DNA of 64,000 bases from Piscinibacter gummiphilus (GCF_002116905.1 NZ_CP015118.1:3844001-3908000), one strand, 5' to 3'. Numbered from the stretch's first letter, positions 28,525-37,200 are shown. Numbers and translations: made by a program. Notes: generated by a model from the letters alone, not told the origin.

Positions 28525-31500
28525 TCAGCGGAAATCCCGGCTGCGCGACACCAGCCCCTGCAGCAGCGGGGTGTGGTCGATCACCTTCGTGGCCACGAGG
28601 TGCATCACCGATTCCTCGCCCTCCCCTTGCCGCTGCCACTGCCCGAACACCGTCATCAGCGTGGCGCCCAGCAGCGGCTTGCGCTGCGTCTCCACCACCT
28701 TCGGCCACACGATCACGTTGACCGCGCCGGTGTCGTCCTCCAGCGTGACGAACATCGTGCCCTTCGCGGTGGGCGGCCGCTGGCGGTGCGTCACGAGGCC
28801 GCTCGCGCGGGCGAGCCGGCCGTGCGGATGGTTCCGCAGCACGGCGGCCGGCAGCACCTTGAACGCATCGAGCTGCTCGCGCAGCAGCGCGAGCGGATGG
28901 GTCTTCAGCGTGAGGCCCACGGACCGGTAGTCGGCCAGCGTGTCCTCGACGGCGGCGGGCGCGGCGAGCTCGGCCGACGCTTCGTGCACGCGCGTGGCCC
29001 GCAGCAGTTCGGTGGGCCGGGTGTCGATGCCCGCGACCACCCACGCGGCCTGGTGTCGGTGGCCCGCGATGCCGGGCAGCGTGCGCAGCGCGTCGGCCTG
29101 TGCCAGCGCTTCCAGGTCGCCGGCGTCCAGGTGGGCGCGGCGGGCGAGGTCTTCGGCGCTGGCGAAGGGCCGCTCCGCGCGCGCGTCGACGAGGCGCCTC
29201 GCGGTCTCGCCCTTCAGCCCCTTCACGAGCTGCAGGCCGAGCCGCACCGCGCGCTGCGGCTCGCCCTCGCCTTCGAGGGCGCTGTCCCACGCGCTCACGG
29301 TGACGTCGACGGGCCGCACCTCGACGCCGTGCGCACGCGCGTCGCGCACCAGTTGCGCAGGCGCGTAGAAGCCCATCGGCTGGCTGTTGAGCAGGCCCGT
29401 GAGGAACACGTCGGGGTGGTGGCACTTGAGCCAGCTGCTGGCGTACGCGAGCAGCGCGAAGCCGGCCGCATGGCTCTCGGGGAAGCCGTATTCGCCGAAG
29501 CCCTCGATCTGCCGGAAGATGCGATCGGCGTACTCCTTCTCGTACCCCTTCTCGACCATGCGGCCCACGAGCTTCTTCTCGAACGGCCCGAGCCCGCCCT
29601 TGCGTTTCCACGCGGCCATCGCGCGGCGCAGCTGGTCGGCCTCCCCGCCGGTGAAGTCGGCCGCGAGCATCGCGATCTGCATCACCTGTTCCTGGAAGAT
29701 GGGCACACCCAGCGTTCGCTTCAACGCGGGCTCGATCTCCTTGCTCGGGTACGTGATCTCCTTCGGGTCCTTCTCGCGGTTGAGCAGGTACGGGTGCACC
29801 ATGCCGCCCTGGATCGGGCCGGGCCGCACGATGGCCACCTCCACCACCAGGTCGTAGTAAGTCTTCGGCTTCAGCCGCGGCAGCATGCTCATCTGCGCGC
29901 GGCTCTCGATCTGGAACACGCCCACGGTGTCGGCGCGGCAGATCATCTCGTAGGTGGCTTCGTCCTCGTTGGGGATGTCCTGCATCTCCATCGGCCGGCC
30001 GAGCTTGTCCGACAGGTATTGGAGCGACCGCCGCAGCGCACTCAGCATCCCGAGCGCGAGGATGTCCACCTTGATGAGCCCGAGCGCATCGAGGTCGTCC
30101 TTGTCCCACTGCACGATGCTGCGCCCTTCCATCGCGGCGTTTTCCACGGGCACGAGCTGCTCGATGCGGTCCTTCGCGATCACGAAGCCGCCCGGGTGCT
30201 GGCTCAGGTGGCGCGGGAAGCCGATGAGCTGGCCGGTGAGTTCGATCCAGCGGCGCGTGACCGGCGCCTCGGGGTCGAAGCCCAGTTCACCCAGGCGCGC
30301 GGGGTCGACGCTGCGGCCGTCGAACCACTGCTGGCTCTTCGCCACGAGGTCGATGGCCGCTTCGTCGATGCCGAGCGCGCGGCCCACGTCGCGCAGCGCC
30401 GAACGCGGCCGGTAGCTGATCACCACCGCGGTGAGCGCCGCGCGGTGGCGGCCGTACTTGCGGTAGAGGTACTGGATCACCTCCTCGCGGCGCTGGTGCT
30501 CGAAGTCGATGTCGATGTCGGGCGGCTCGTTGCGTTCAGCGCTGATGAAACGCTCGAACAGCATGGTGGACAGCTCGGGGCTCACCTCCGTCACCTGCAG
30601 GCAGTAGCAGACGAGCGAGTTCGCCGCGCTGCCGCGGCCCTGGCACAGGATGCCCTGCGCACGGGCCCACGAGACGATGTCGGCCACGGTGAGGAAGTAG
30701 GCCTCGTACTTCAGCTGCTCGATCAGCCCGAGTTCCTTCTCGATCTGTTCCGCGTGTTCGGTCTTCAGGCCCTCCGGGAAGCGCTTCGGCACCCCGGCGT
30801 AGGTGAGCGCGCGCAGGTGGCTGATGGGCGTCATGCCCGGCGGCACCAGCTCCTGCGGGTACTCGTACTTCAGCTCCTTCAGCGAGAACGTGCAGCGCTC
30901 CGCGAGCACCAGCGACTGGTCGAGCCATGCCGGGTCGTACAGCGCGGCGAGCCGCGCGCGCGACCGCAGGTGCTGCTCGGCATTGGGCTCGAGCTGCCAG
31001 CCGCACGCGGACACCGGGCGGTTGACGCGCGTGGCGGTGAGCGTGTCCTGCAGAGCCTTGCGCGAGCGCACGTGCATCAGCACGTCGCCCGCGGCCACGA
31101 TGGGCAGGCCGGTGAGCGCGGCCACCCGCTCCACGCACGCGAGCAGGTCGTCGTCGCCGGCCCGGTGCAGCAGTTCGAGCGCGAGCACGGCGCGGTCGCG
31201 AAACCAGGTCTTGAGCCACACCGCCTGCGCGAACACGAGGTCGAACGGCTGGTCGGCGCTGACCACGAGCAAGCCCAGGCAGTCGGGCAGCCCTGCCAGC
31301 ATGGGCGCCGCGGGCACGTGCCCTTCGAGGTCGGTGGCGTGCGCGAGGTAGTTGCCCTTCGTCGCCCGCCGGCGCGCCACGGTGATCCACTGCGACAGGT
31401 TGCCGTAGCCGCGCCGCGTTTGCGCGAGCAGCACGAGGCGCATCGGGTGCGTGTGAACCAACTCCTCTGGCGGATCGTCCTGCGGCGACAGCCGCATCTC

Positions 31501-31740
31501 CGCCCCGACGATCAGGTGCAGCGGCCGGTCCCGCGCGGCCACGTGGGCGCGCACGACACCCGCGAGCGAACACTCATCGGTGATGGCGAGCGCCGTGTAC
31601 CCGAGGTCGATGGCCCGCTCGACGAGTTCCTCGGGGTGCGACGCGCCGGTCAGGAAGCTGAAGTTGCTACGGCAGTGGAGTTCGGCGTAGTCGGGGAGCG
31701 CGAAACGCGGTGCCGCTGCGTTTCGGGTGACACTGTTCAT
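28525..31740 (-). CDS. dnaE2: Error-prone DNA polymerase DnaE2 (ImuC)
   Basis: 1071 residues. N-terminal PHP domain (YAELHCRSNFSFLTGASHPE, ALAITDECSLAG), polymerase core with PDIDIDFEHQRREEV around residue 407 carrying the catalytic aspartates, GRGSAANSLVCY, then fingers, a helix-hairpin-helix region and an OB-like C-terminal domain. Full length for the DnaE2 group. It performs SOS-induced translesion synthesis, normally with ImuA and ImuB encoded just upstream; neither is in this window, so the gene is an orphan here. A LexA box covers the start codon and no Shine-Dalgarno is seen, which suggests a leaderless, SOS-controlled mRNA. Confidence 0.95.
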   Translation of the reverse strand: MNSVTRNAAAPRFALPDYAELHCRSNFSFLTGASHPEELVERAIDLGYTALAITDECSLAGVVRAHVAARDRPLHLIVGAEMRLSPQDDPPEELVHTHPMRLVLLAQTRRGYGNLSQWITVARRRATKGNYLAHATDLEGHVPAAPMLAGLPDCLGLLVVSADQPFDLVFAQAVWLKTWFRDRAVLALELLHRAGDDDLLACVERVAALTGLPIVAAGDVLMHVRSRKALQDTLTATRVNRPVSACGWQLEPNAEQHLRSRARLAALYDPAWLDQSLVLAERCTFSLKELKYEYPQELVPPGMTPISHLRALTYAGVPKRFPEGLKTEHAEQIEKELGLIEQLKYEAYFLTVADIVSWARAQGILCQGRGSAANSLVCYCLQVTEVSPELSTMLFERFISAERNEPPDIDIDFEHQRREEVIQYLYRKYGRHRAALTAVVISYRPRSALRDVGRALGIDEAAIDLVAKSQQWFDGRSVDPARLGELGFDPEAPVTRRWIELTGQLIGFPRHLSQHPGGFVIAKDRIEQLVPVENAAMEGRSIVQWDKDDLDALGLIKVDILALGMLSALRRSLQYLSDKLGRPMEMQDIPNEDEATYEMICRADTVGVFQIESRAQMSMLPRLKPKTYYDLVVEVAIVRPGPIQGGMVHPYLLNREKDPKEITYPSKEIEPALKRTLGVPIFQEQVMQIAMLAADFTGGEADQLRRAMAAWKRKGGLGPFEKKLVGRMVEKGYEKEYADRIFRQIEGFGEYGFPESHAAGFALLAYASSWLKCHHPDVFLTGLLNSQPMGFYAPAQLVRDARAHGVEVRPVDVTVSAWDSALEGEGEPQRAVRLGLQLVKGLKGETARRLVDARAERPFASAEDLARRAHLDAGDLEALAQADALRTLPGIAGHRHQAAWVVAGIDTRPTELLRATRVHEASAELAAPAAVEDTLADYRSVGLTLKTHPLALLREQLDAFKVLPAAVLRNHPHGRLARASGLVTHRQRPPTAKGTMFVTLEDDTGAVNVIVWPKVVETQRKPLLGATLMTVFGQWQRQGEGEESVMHLVATKVIDHTPLLQGLVSRSRDFR

Positions 31741-31748
31741 TCATACAG
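31733..31748 (-). promoter_or_regulatory. LexA (SOS) box over the dnaE2 start
   Basis: CTG-TTCATTCATA-CAG fits the CTG-N10-CAG LexA consensus, with outer A/T pairs also in place (ACTG...CAGT). The ATG of dnaE2 lies inside the box at 31740-31738. Confidence 0.85.
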
Positions 31749-31774
31749 TATGATGCGATCCGGGCCGGTGTCAA
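31747..31774 (-). promoter_or_regulatory. Sigma-70-type promoter of dnaE2
   Basis: On the minus strand a perfect -35 TTGACA (31774-31769) is followed after 16 nt by CATACT (31752-31747) as -10. The predicted start of transcription falls at or within a few bases of the ATG, matching a leaderless message. Confidence 0.65.
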
Positions 31775-31801
31775 TGGTGCCGTCGGGTAAGCTCCCGCTG
31801 C

Positions 31802-32434
31802 ATGAAAACAGGCGCCTACACAGCCGAGGCCATCTGCCGGTGCATGGGCATCGTCTCCTTCGAGCACGACCCCGCATGCACCCGTGCGGTGGAAGCGGTT
31901 CGCCTGCTGCTCAAGCCCTCGTTCCATCCCGAGATCTGCATCACGTTCGCGGACGGCATCGTCTCGGTCGCCAGTGCGCGGGGCATGATCTGGCACCAGT
32001 ACGAGCCCGCGCCCATGCTGGCCGACCGAAGTGAAGCCGTCGTGGCCCAGGGGGCATTCGCCAGCCTGCTGGCGTCGATGGTGCCGGCAACCACGGCACC
32101 CGATGCGGTCCCGGGCTTCGTCATCGACGGCATGCCGACCGAGTTGCTGCACTTCAAGGCCGGCGCCCTCGCCTCGAAGGTCGGAGGAAACGGCGGCAGG
32201 AAGGGGGACTTCTCTGCCTTCATCGGGCACGCACTGGCCTTGGCCTGGGAACTCGTTCCCAGTCCGTACTGCCGCAATGCGCTCGCGGATGCCGCCGAGT
32301 ACGTGGACAGGCGTTTCCCCCGCGTGCCGGAACCACCGCGCAAGCCTGTCGCCGAAACCGTGGTGCTGGGGTTGGAGGAAGACCGAGCCCAATTGATGGC
32401 GGCGCTGCGACAGCAAGATGGCCGCTCCATGTGA
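31802..32434 (+). CDS. Unrecognised cytosolic protein, first gene of an orphan-immunity-like array
   Basis: 210 residues. No signal or membrane segment. The N-terminal part has paired Cys (AEAICRCMG) and a strand-rich middle (EICITFADGIVSVASARGMIWH), followed by a helical C-terminus. No family recognised. It starts 62 nt from dnaE2 on the opposite strand and heads a run of nine same-strand small genes ending at 36130. Could be an immunity-type protein by context only. Confidence 0.65.
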   Translation: MKTGAYTAEAICRCMGIVSFEHDPACTRAVEAVRLLLKPSFHPEICITFADGIVSVASARGMIWHQYEPAPMLADRSEAVVAQGAFASLLASMVPATTAPDAVPGFVIDGMPTELLHFKAGALASKVGGNGGRKGDFSAFIGHALALAWELVPSPYCRNALADAAEYVDRRFPRVPEPPRKPVAETVVLGLEEDRAQLMAALRQQDGRSM

Positions 32435-32469
32435 CGGGTGGGGCCCGTCGCGGAAAGGGAAAACTCGAC

Positions 32470-32859
32470 ATGGGTGTTTCGCTCGATGAGTTCCCCTTCG
32501 ACCGGCTGCGCCTGCATCCCGATGAACAAGCGCAGTGGAAAGCGCTGGGCTGGGCCGCCCATCGGAGCACCCAATACGCCATCCTCCTGACCGACCGCGC
32601 GCTCCACCTGCGTTCAGCGATCTGGTTCGCCCGCTGGCGAAGCATCCCGTTGGCCCAGGTCCGGGACGCTGTGTTCAACGACTCGTGGTGGGGCCCGAGT
32701 CTGCGTGTCGAAACGACGGCGGGGAACCAGGTCCTTCGAACGCCGTGGGACGTCCGGGTTGAAATGGACATCGACCGGGAGAACTTGAGGACGGCTGCAG
32801 TTCGGGTGCGCCACGCGCTGGCCGGCACAGCCGATGTGGTGCAGTCGCATCGAAGCTGA
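32470..32859 (+). CDS. Small PH-like-fold hypothetical protein
   Basis: 129 residues from ATG 32470, preceded by AAAGGGA at good distance; a GTG at 32431 would add 13 residues. Strand-turn pattern YAILLTDRALHLRSAIW, RWRSIPLAQVRDAVF and SLRVETTAGNQV closely resembles bacterial PH-like domains that read a small-molecule or protein partner. Cytosolic. Closely follows the preceding gene. Confidence 0.65.
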   Translation: MGVSLDEFPFDRLRLHPDEQAQWKALGWAAHRSTQYAILLTDRALHLRSAIWFARWRSIPLAQVRDAVFNDSWWGPSLRVETTAGNQVLRTPWDVRVEMDIDRENLRTAAVRVRHALAGTADVVQSHRS

Positions 32860-32966
32860 AGCGGTCCACGCGCCCGGCACCTCCCCCGCCCGAAAACACC
32901 GGTCAGGGGGCGATCCACTGGGAGCCCTGGCTGATCCACGGGGGCGCGGGTCTTGCGTTCGGGCTC

Positions 32967-33329
32967 GTGATGGGTGCCACGCTTTCGCTACCGATGTTCC
33001 TCGTGTGCACGCTTCTGCTCGGCCGTCACAGCACGGGCAGCAGGGCTGCGCCGACAATGCCGCGCATGAACAACACGCGCAGGCTGTCGATGAGCAAGGC
33101 ACGCTCGCTCGCCATGCAGGTCGCCGAGGACTTCGCGCGGCACGGCGGCTGGGAAGGCGCGCTGCTCAGCGCCGAGCCGGACGCCCGCGCCGCGGACCAC
33201 CGCGGGCGCACGCCAGTCCAGTGGATGGTGGCGTTCTCGACCGTGCTCCGCGGCGTGGAATACGATGGCCCGCGGCTCGTTCGAGTCGACATCGAAAATG
33301 GAACGGCCCACGAGACTCCTGACCCCTGA
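32967..33329 (+). CDS. Small protein with an N-terminal membrane segment; start uncertain
   Basis: 120 residues if read from GTG 32967 (ATG 32970). A hydrophobic segment (GATLSLPMFLVCTLLLG) is followed by a soluble domain with AMQVAEDFARHGGWEGALL and VQWMVAFSTVLRGVEY. The same frame stays open upstream and encodes HWEPWLIHGGAGLAFGLVM, which looks genuine, but has no ATG/GTG/TTG there. CTG 32931 lies 6 nt after a GGGAG and could be the true start. Not recognised. Confidence 0.55.
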   Translation: MMGATLSLPMFLVCTLLLGRHSTGSRAAPTMPRMNNTRRLSMSKARSLAMQVAEDFARHGGWEGALLSAEPDARAADHRGRTPVQWMVAFSTVLRGVEYDGPRLVRVDIENGTAHETPDP

Positions 33330-33438
33330 CGAAGGCGCCGTACCTGCTTCCAGCCTGGGCGGTCGCGCTCCAGACACGGCCACCATCCCTTGGCGTTCAG
33401 TAGGATGATGGCAATTCAACTTTCCCAGCCATGACGCC

Positions 33439-33720
33439 ATGACTGCCCTCGACCCCGATTCGGTCGTCGACCGCGCCAGCTTCTTCCGCTTCGCCGAGGC
33501 ACTCGTCGCTGAGCGCGTGAGCGCTGAAGAACTGGAGCGGAGGCATCCGCAACGCTACTGCCTGGGTGGCGCGGAAGATTGGCAGAACAGCACGATCTCG
33601 AGCTACCTCGAATGTGCGCTGGCGGGCGCCGGCGCCCAAGCGGACTGGGGCACATCGTCGACGGGGCCGACGTGGCGCGACCTCGCCGTGTTCCTCTGGC
33701 TGGGCAAGATCTACGAGTAG
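33439..33720 (+). CDS. DUF7660-like small acidic protein
   Basis: 93 residues. Pattern matches the DUF7660 type: an N-terminal helix with SFFRFAEALVAER, a central WQNSTISSYLECALA block and the ending TWRDLAVFLWLGKIYE. The family is small, cytosolic and commonly found beside orphan immunity genes. Start 33439; another ATG at 33431 is out of frame and stops at once. Confidence 0.7.
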   Translation: MTALDPDSVVDRASFFRFAEALVAERVSAEELERRHPQRYCLGGAEDWQNSTISSYLECALAGAGAQADWGTSSTGPTWRDLAVFLWLGKIYE

Positions 33721-33739
33721 CCGGCCGGCCCGAGCGAAC

Positions 33740-34015
33740 GTGGACTCTCCCCAGAACGTTGTTCCCCTCGAGCGCCCGTTCGCCGAGTTTCCCGCAGGTC
33801 CTTCCGATGCGAAAGCAGTCCTCCTTGCCGGCCTGCGCTGGCCGACGGAGTACTGGGTCGAGTTGGCACTGCGATGGGTGGAGCAAGGTGTCCCGGTGGA
33901 CGCAGAGGTGGCGGCGGCCTTGCAGTCGATCCCGTCCAGCCGGTTCTCCCAGAGCGTCCGGCACCGGGCTAGAGCCGCGATGAACCGCTGGAAAACGGAA
34001 AACGCCGCTCGTTGA
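33740..34015 (+). CDS. Small hypothetical protein
   Basis: 91 residues from GTG 33740, starting 20 nt after the DUF7660-like gene. Upstream residues in this frame are shadow sequence, so the GTG is preferred. Helical with YWVELALRWVEQGVPVDAEV and a basic C-terminus (FSQSVRHRARAAMNRW), of a kind often seen in small immunity-like proteins. Not recognised. Confidence 0.6.
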   Translation: MDSPQNVVPLERPFAEFPAGPSDAKAVLLAGLRWPTEYWVELALRWVEQGVPVDAEVAAALQSIPSSRFSQSVRHRARAAMNRWKTENAAR

Positions 34016-34037
34016 GCGCACGACTGGAACACGGACG

Positions 34038-34322
34038 ATGCTTCATACCATCACGCTGAACATCCGCCATGACGGGCCTGACTCGGATTGGCAAACGATC
34101 CTGGCGGTCTACCAGTCGATGCCCGGGTGGCAAGGAACTCGGCAGATCGCCTCGTGGTTCGGCCTTCACGGCGACGCGCAATACATCGTCGCCTCCGTTG
34201 AACCCTCCGGCGCCGTCTTCGAGGGGCAGGTGGATGCGGGACTCTGGACCGGATGGTTGACGATGCTCTGCGCACGCCTGTCGCTCGCCTTGAACCGAGA
34301 GATTCACGACGCAGAGATGTGA
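34038..34322 (+). CDS. Small hypothetical protein
   Basis: 94 residues, cytosolic. LNIRHDGPDSDWQTILAVY followed by WFGLHGDAQYIVASVEPSG gives an alternating alpha/beta pattern with a C-terminal helix. Its stop overlaps the next ATG (TGATG), so the two are probably translated together. Family not recognised. Confidence 0.6.
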   Translation: MLHTITLNIRHDGPDSDWQTILAVYQSMPGWQGTRQIASWFGLHGDAQYIVASVEPSGAVFEGQVDAGLWTGWLTMLCARLSLALNREIHDAEM

Positions 34323-34810
34323 TGAGTCCCATGCCATCAGACGCCTTGCCCGACATGCCTGCGACGCGCAAGCGCGCCTTGCGAGCCATCGATCCCGATG
34401 AGGCCGCCCGTCATCACGAGCTGCTGCGCGGCCTGTTCGCCGCCGAAGTCGAGTTCCGCCGACGCCTGGCCCATGACGACCTCGGCGATGCGGACTGGGA
34501 CCCGGCATGGGGAGAAGACGACGACTACTTCGAGAACGTGTACTGGTGCGCCTGGCTGCTGTTTCTCGTCGGCAACCCCGCGGACGTCCCCGCCATGTGG
34601 CGTGCGAAGTACGATGTGGAATTCGACCTGCAATGCGGTTTCGACATCGAGAACATGCTCGGTGCCGGCCCGGGCCGCACCGTCGCATGGCTACGCGATC
34701 AAGGATTTCAGGAGATGGCGGATGGGCTCGCTCACTGGTGCGAGGACGATTCCACTGAACGTCTCGCCCGCTGGTCCGACGAGCGCCGCCGCTACTTTCT
34801 CGGCAGTTGA
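34322..34810 (+). CDS. Acidic hypothetical protein, ankyrin/immunity-like
   Basis: 162 residues from ATG 34322. Acidic and aromatic (DPAWGEDDDYFENVYWCAWLL), with a tail DGLAHWCEDDSTERLARW. The WLLFLVGNPADVPAMWRAKY segment and the overall layout resemble single-domain immunity proteins that neutralise a basic toxin, but no family is named with certainty. Coupled to the previous gene and 1 nt from the next. Confidence 0.65.
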   Translation: MSPMPSDALPDMPATRKRALRAIDPDEAARHHELLRGLFAAEVEFRRRLAHDDLGDADWDPAWGEDDDYFENVYWCAWLLFLVGNPADVPAMWRAKYDVEFDLQCGFDIENMLGAGPGRTVAWLRDQGFQEMADGLAHWCEDDSTERLARWSDERRRYFLGS

Positions 34811-34811
34811 G

Positions 34812-35117
34812 ATGGACGTCATCCACCACGGCCCCCACGCCTGGTTCCTGGTCAAGGACGGCGATGCGCTCCTGCTCGACGCGCGTTGCAGCCACGGCCC
34901 GGCCGAGTACAGCGTGGTCATCGAACTCGACGAAGCCGAACGGCAGGCGTACGCGGCGAGGTCGAGGGCCTACCTGGATCAGCTGGCCCAAGCCATCCAC
35001 GAGTCCGCGCCCGGTGTGCGGGGCAGCACGTCGCCGTATCGGAGCCGGGTCCTCGGCCCTGCTCGCACGAACCAGGTCCAGCAAGCCATCCTGGCGTGGT
35101 TGCAGGCGCATCGATGA
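34812..35117 (+). CDS. Small hypothetical protein
   Basis: 101 residues from ATG 34812, right after the preceding stop. The N-terminal hairpin (AWFLVKDGDALLLDARC) and the central YSVVIELDEAERQAYAARS helix suggest an alpha/beta fold seen in small immunity proteins. Not recognised. Confidence 0.6.
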   Translation: MDVIHHGPHAWFLVKDGDALLLDARCSHGPAEYSVVIELDEAERQAYAARSRAYLDQLAQAIHESAPGVRGSTSPYRSRVLGPARTNQVQQAILAWLQAHR

Positions 35118-35224
35118 AGTCCGCCCGGCCAAGCGGAAGCGGACCTCGGCTCGGCCACGAGACCGACCGTCAGGTCCATATGATGCAGGTACGAGAGACT
35201 CCGCCGGCCTGAGCCGGTCAACCC

Positions 35225-36130
35225 ATGCAAGACGTGATCGATGAGCTCCTTGGGCGCGGAGACGTCGCCCGGTCCGACCCGGCCTCGCAAGAGGCGATCC
35301 GCGCAGTTGCCCGCCGATGCGATGCCCCTCTGCCAGAAGCACTCGTCAAGTTGTGGTTGGTGTCTGACGGCCTCGAGATGGATTCCCTTGACGCGAGCGT
35401 TCTCGGTCCCACGCAGGTGATGGCGTGGCTTGACGCCGTCCCCTCATTGGCCGAGCGGGCCCTGGTGCCGGTGCTGGACGACCACCAGTCGAATTGCCTC
35501 GCCGTGTGCGTACAGGGCCCACTTGCATTTCGTGTTCTTCATCTGCCGCATGACGATGGTGCACGAGTCCTGTATCGCGACGTCGAGTCATGCGTTCGCT
35601 CACTCGTCGAGGCGGCCAGCCTGTGCACCAGCGCTGACTCGTTCTTGTCCGAGACAGAGGGCGACTACGCGCCAGAGGGGCCTCGTACCGCAGCGGACCA
35701 AACAGCAGCGAAAGTCCTGCTGACAGGCGCCGATGAAGGCGACGCGTGGAACCACGCGACAACGTTGCTGGACGCGACCCAGCTGGATGAGTGGGCGCGG
35801 CTGCTGGAGACGGACCACTTCGTCCGTCGCGATGTCCGCGCCCGAATGCAGAGGATGTCTTCGCCGGACATCCGGGAACTGCTTCGGAAAGATGAACAGG
35901 CCTTCGAGGCGTTCGTCTCGCATTTCATCGCAAGCGTTCGTGGTGCCGGTCGACAGGTGGGAACACGCGATGGGACGAGCTTGCGTGTGGGGAACAAGTG
36001 GTACGAACTGGAGACCTTCTTCCACCGTCGGAACGTGCCCGACGCGACAGAGCGCACGCTTGCGTGGATCAATGATCAGCTGGCTGGCAGGGACCCGCGC
36101 GGTCGATCTGACAATCTGATGGTGGATTGA
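35225..36130 (+). CDS. SMI1/KNR4 (SUKH)-like immunity-type protein
   Basis: 301 residues. Residues 1-115 show the SUKH layout: helix (IDELLGRGDVA), PLPEALVKLWLVSDGLEMD, a strand with VLGPTQVMAWL and a later VPVLDDHQSNCLAVCVQG. The remaining two thirds are helical and not recognised (ESCVRSLVEAAS, DEWARLLETDHFV, LETFFHRRNVP). SUKH proteins are mostly immunity factors against polymorphic toxins. Last gene of the array; after it coding density drops sharply. Confidence 0.7.
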   Translation: MQDVIDELLGRGDVARSDPASQEAIRAVARRCDAPLPEALVKLWLVSDGLEMDSLDASVLGPTQVMAWLDAVPSLAERALVPVLDDHQSNCLAVCVQGPLAFRVLHLPHDDGARVLYRDVESCVRSLVEAASLCTSADSFLSETEGDYAPEGPRTAADQTAAKVLLTGADEGDAWNHATTLLDATQLDEWARLLETDHFVRRDVRARMQRMSSPDIRELLRKDEQAFEAFVSHFIASVRGAGRQVGTRDGTSLRVGNKWYELETFFHRRNVPDATERTLAWINDQLAGRDPRGRSDNLMVD

Positions 36131-36192
36131 GTCGCGCCGCGCGGGCCTGAAACCAGGGCAACCACGCGACAGCGCGCTGCGGCCTCACTGGA

Positions 36193-36228
36193 TCCCGGCG
36201 TTCGCCCACTGCTGTCCGGGGAAAATCG
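36193..36228 (-). repeat. 36-nt repeat, copy A
   Basis: Minus orientation. Core TTCCCCGGACAG-AGTGGGC then a CCGGGA end; one base differs in the AATGGG core (AGTGGG). Confidence 0.8.
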
Positions 36229-36673
36229 GCGCGGTCAAGGAAGGGCTCGATGAACAGGGCGATCCGGCAGGATCAGGTCTGCGTCGACTCGATCAGCAGT
36301 TGCCACCCGCCCACCTCGTACCCGACCGCGGCTGCACATCGCCGAAGGCGATGTGCAGCTCCTCCAGCACGATGCGAAGCGAGCCGGTGCTCTTGAATCC
36401 CCCGTTGGAGGCGTCGAGAAGCGCAGCGGCGGTCGAGCCCACTTGTTTGAGCCCGAAGGGCGAGTTGTGGGCGAAGCCCCAAGCCGCGAGCATCGCAGAG
36501 CAGTCCTGACCGGCGAAGCCGGGCAGGACCGCCGGATCGGGGGCGCTCTTTGCCCACGTTCTCGCGTGAGAAAGTGGGTCGGCTGCCGGGCCGAGACCCG
36601 GCGCGGCCTCACCCGAAGAGCAAACGCCACGCCAGATCGCTCGATGCCGCGCACGTCCGGCGCCCGCGATGGG

Positions 36674-36691
36674 TCCCGGCTTTCGCCGGGA
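36674..36691. repeat. REP-like hairpin, copy 1
   Basis: Perfect stem TCCCGGC/GCCGGGA with loop TTTC, in the context GGG...CGACAAGT; resembles the very common extragenic palindromes of Burkholderiales and Xanthomonadales. Confidence 0.7.
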
Positions 36692-36714
36692 CGACAAGTG
36701 TTTTGAGGGCGTCT

Positions 36715-36750
36715 CGATTTTCCCCGGACAGCAATGGGCGCAGGCCGGGA
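36715..36750 (+). repeat. 36-nt repeat, copy B
   Basis: Plus orientation: CGATTTTCCCCGGACAG followed by CAATGGGC and a GCCGGGA end. No transposase is attached. Confidence 0.8.
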
Positions 36751-37164
36751 CCCTGAGCAGGTTGTCCGCGCGCATGTCCGAGTCCTTGCTGGCCGTGCCG
36801 GCTGCGCGCGCCACCGTTCCCCTCGTGAGTGAGACCGCGCCGGGAGTTCGCCCCGGCGGGCGAGTCACTTATTTGCTGGTGCAAATAAGTAACCAACAAA
36901 GCACCTGAACACCAGCTTCGGCTTATTCGGCTCTGCTGCTCCTGCTCCGCGGGACTCGCGCGTCGAACGCCGAGAACTCGATGACGCCAGGACTTCTCGC
37001 CAGGCTCTGACTCGCGGGGTCTGCCTTCGCGAACGCTCGGTTCAATCGAGCCACTCGCGTCGTTCCGCGCAGGGCGGAACATCCTGCTGAGCGCAGGCGC
37101 TGGCGCCTGCACGCGGTGGCATCGGGTTCTGCGATGACGCTGTGTTCGCGCGCCAGGCCCAGGG

Positions 37165-37200
37165 TCCCGGCCTGCGCCCATTGCTGTCCGGGGAAAGTTT
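37165..37200 (-). repeat. 36-nt repeat, copy C, at the left IS end
   Basis: Minus orientation. Its inner 20 nt form the left inverted repeat of the IS element. Identical to copy B across the core and the CCCTG flank. Confidence 0.8.

Larger units (their letters stand above)
36131..37175. other. Gene-poor repeat-rich stretch left of the IS element
   Basis: About 1 kb without a convincing gene. It holds two 36-nt repeats (A and B), a third straddling the IS end, a REP-like hairpin at 36674, and a segment at 36840-36905 where a dyad TTATTTG-CTGGTG-CAAATAA precedes GTAACC. Short minus-strand frames here look like the spurious ORFs often called from repeats in related genomes. Confidence 0.6.

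Noticed and set aside
28573..32034. 1153-residue plus-strand frame opposite dnaE2
   Set aside because: Antisense shadow; dnaE2 on the minus strand has all polymerase motifs.
36293..36868. 191-residue minus-strand frame in the repeat region
   Set aside because: It spans a 36-nt repeat and a REP-like hairpin and reads like the spurious proteins often called from such repeats (for example TRPPGRTPG).
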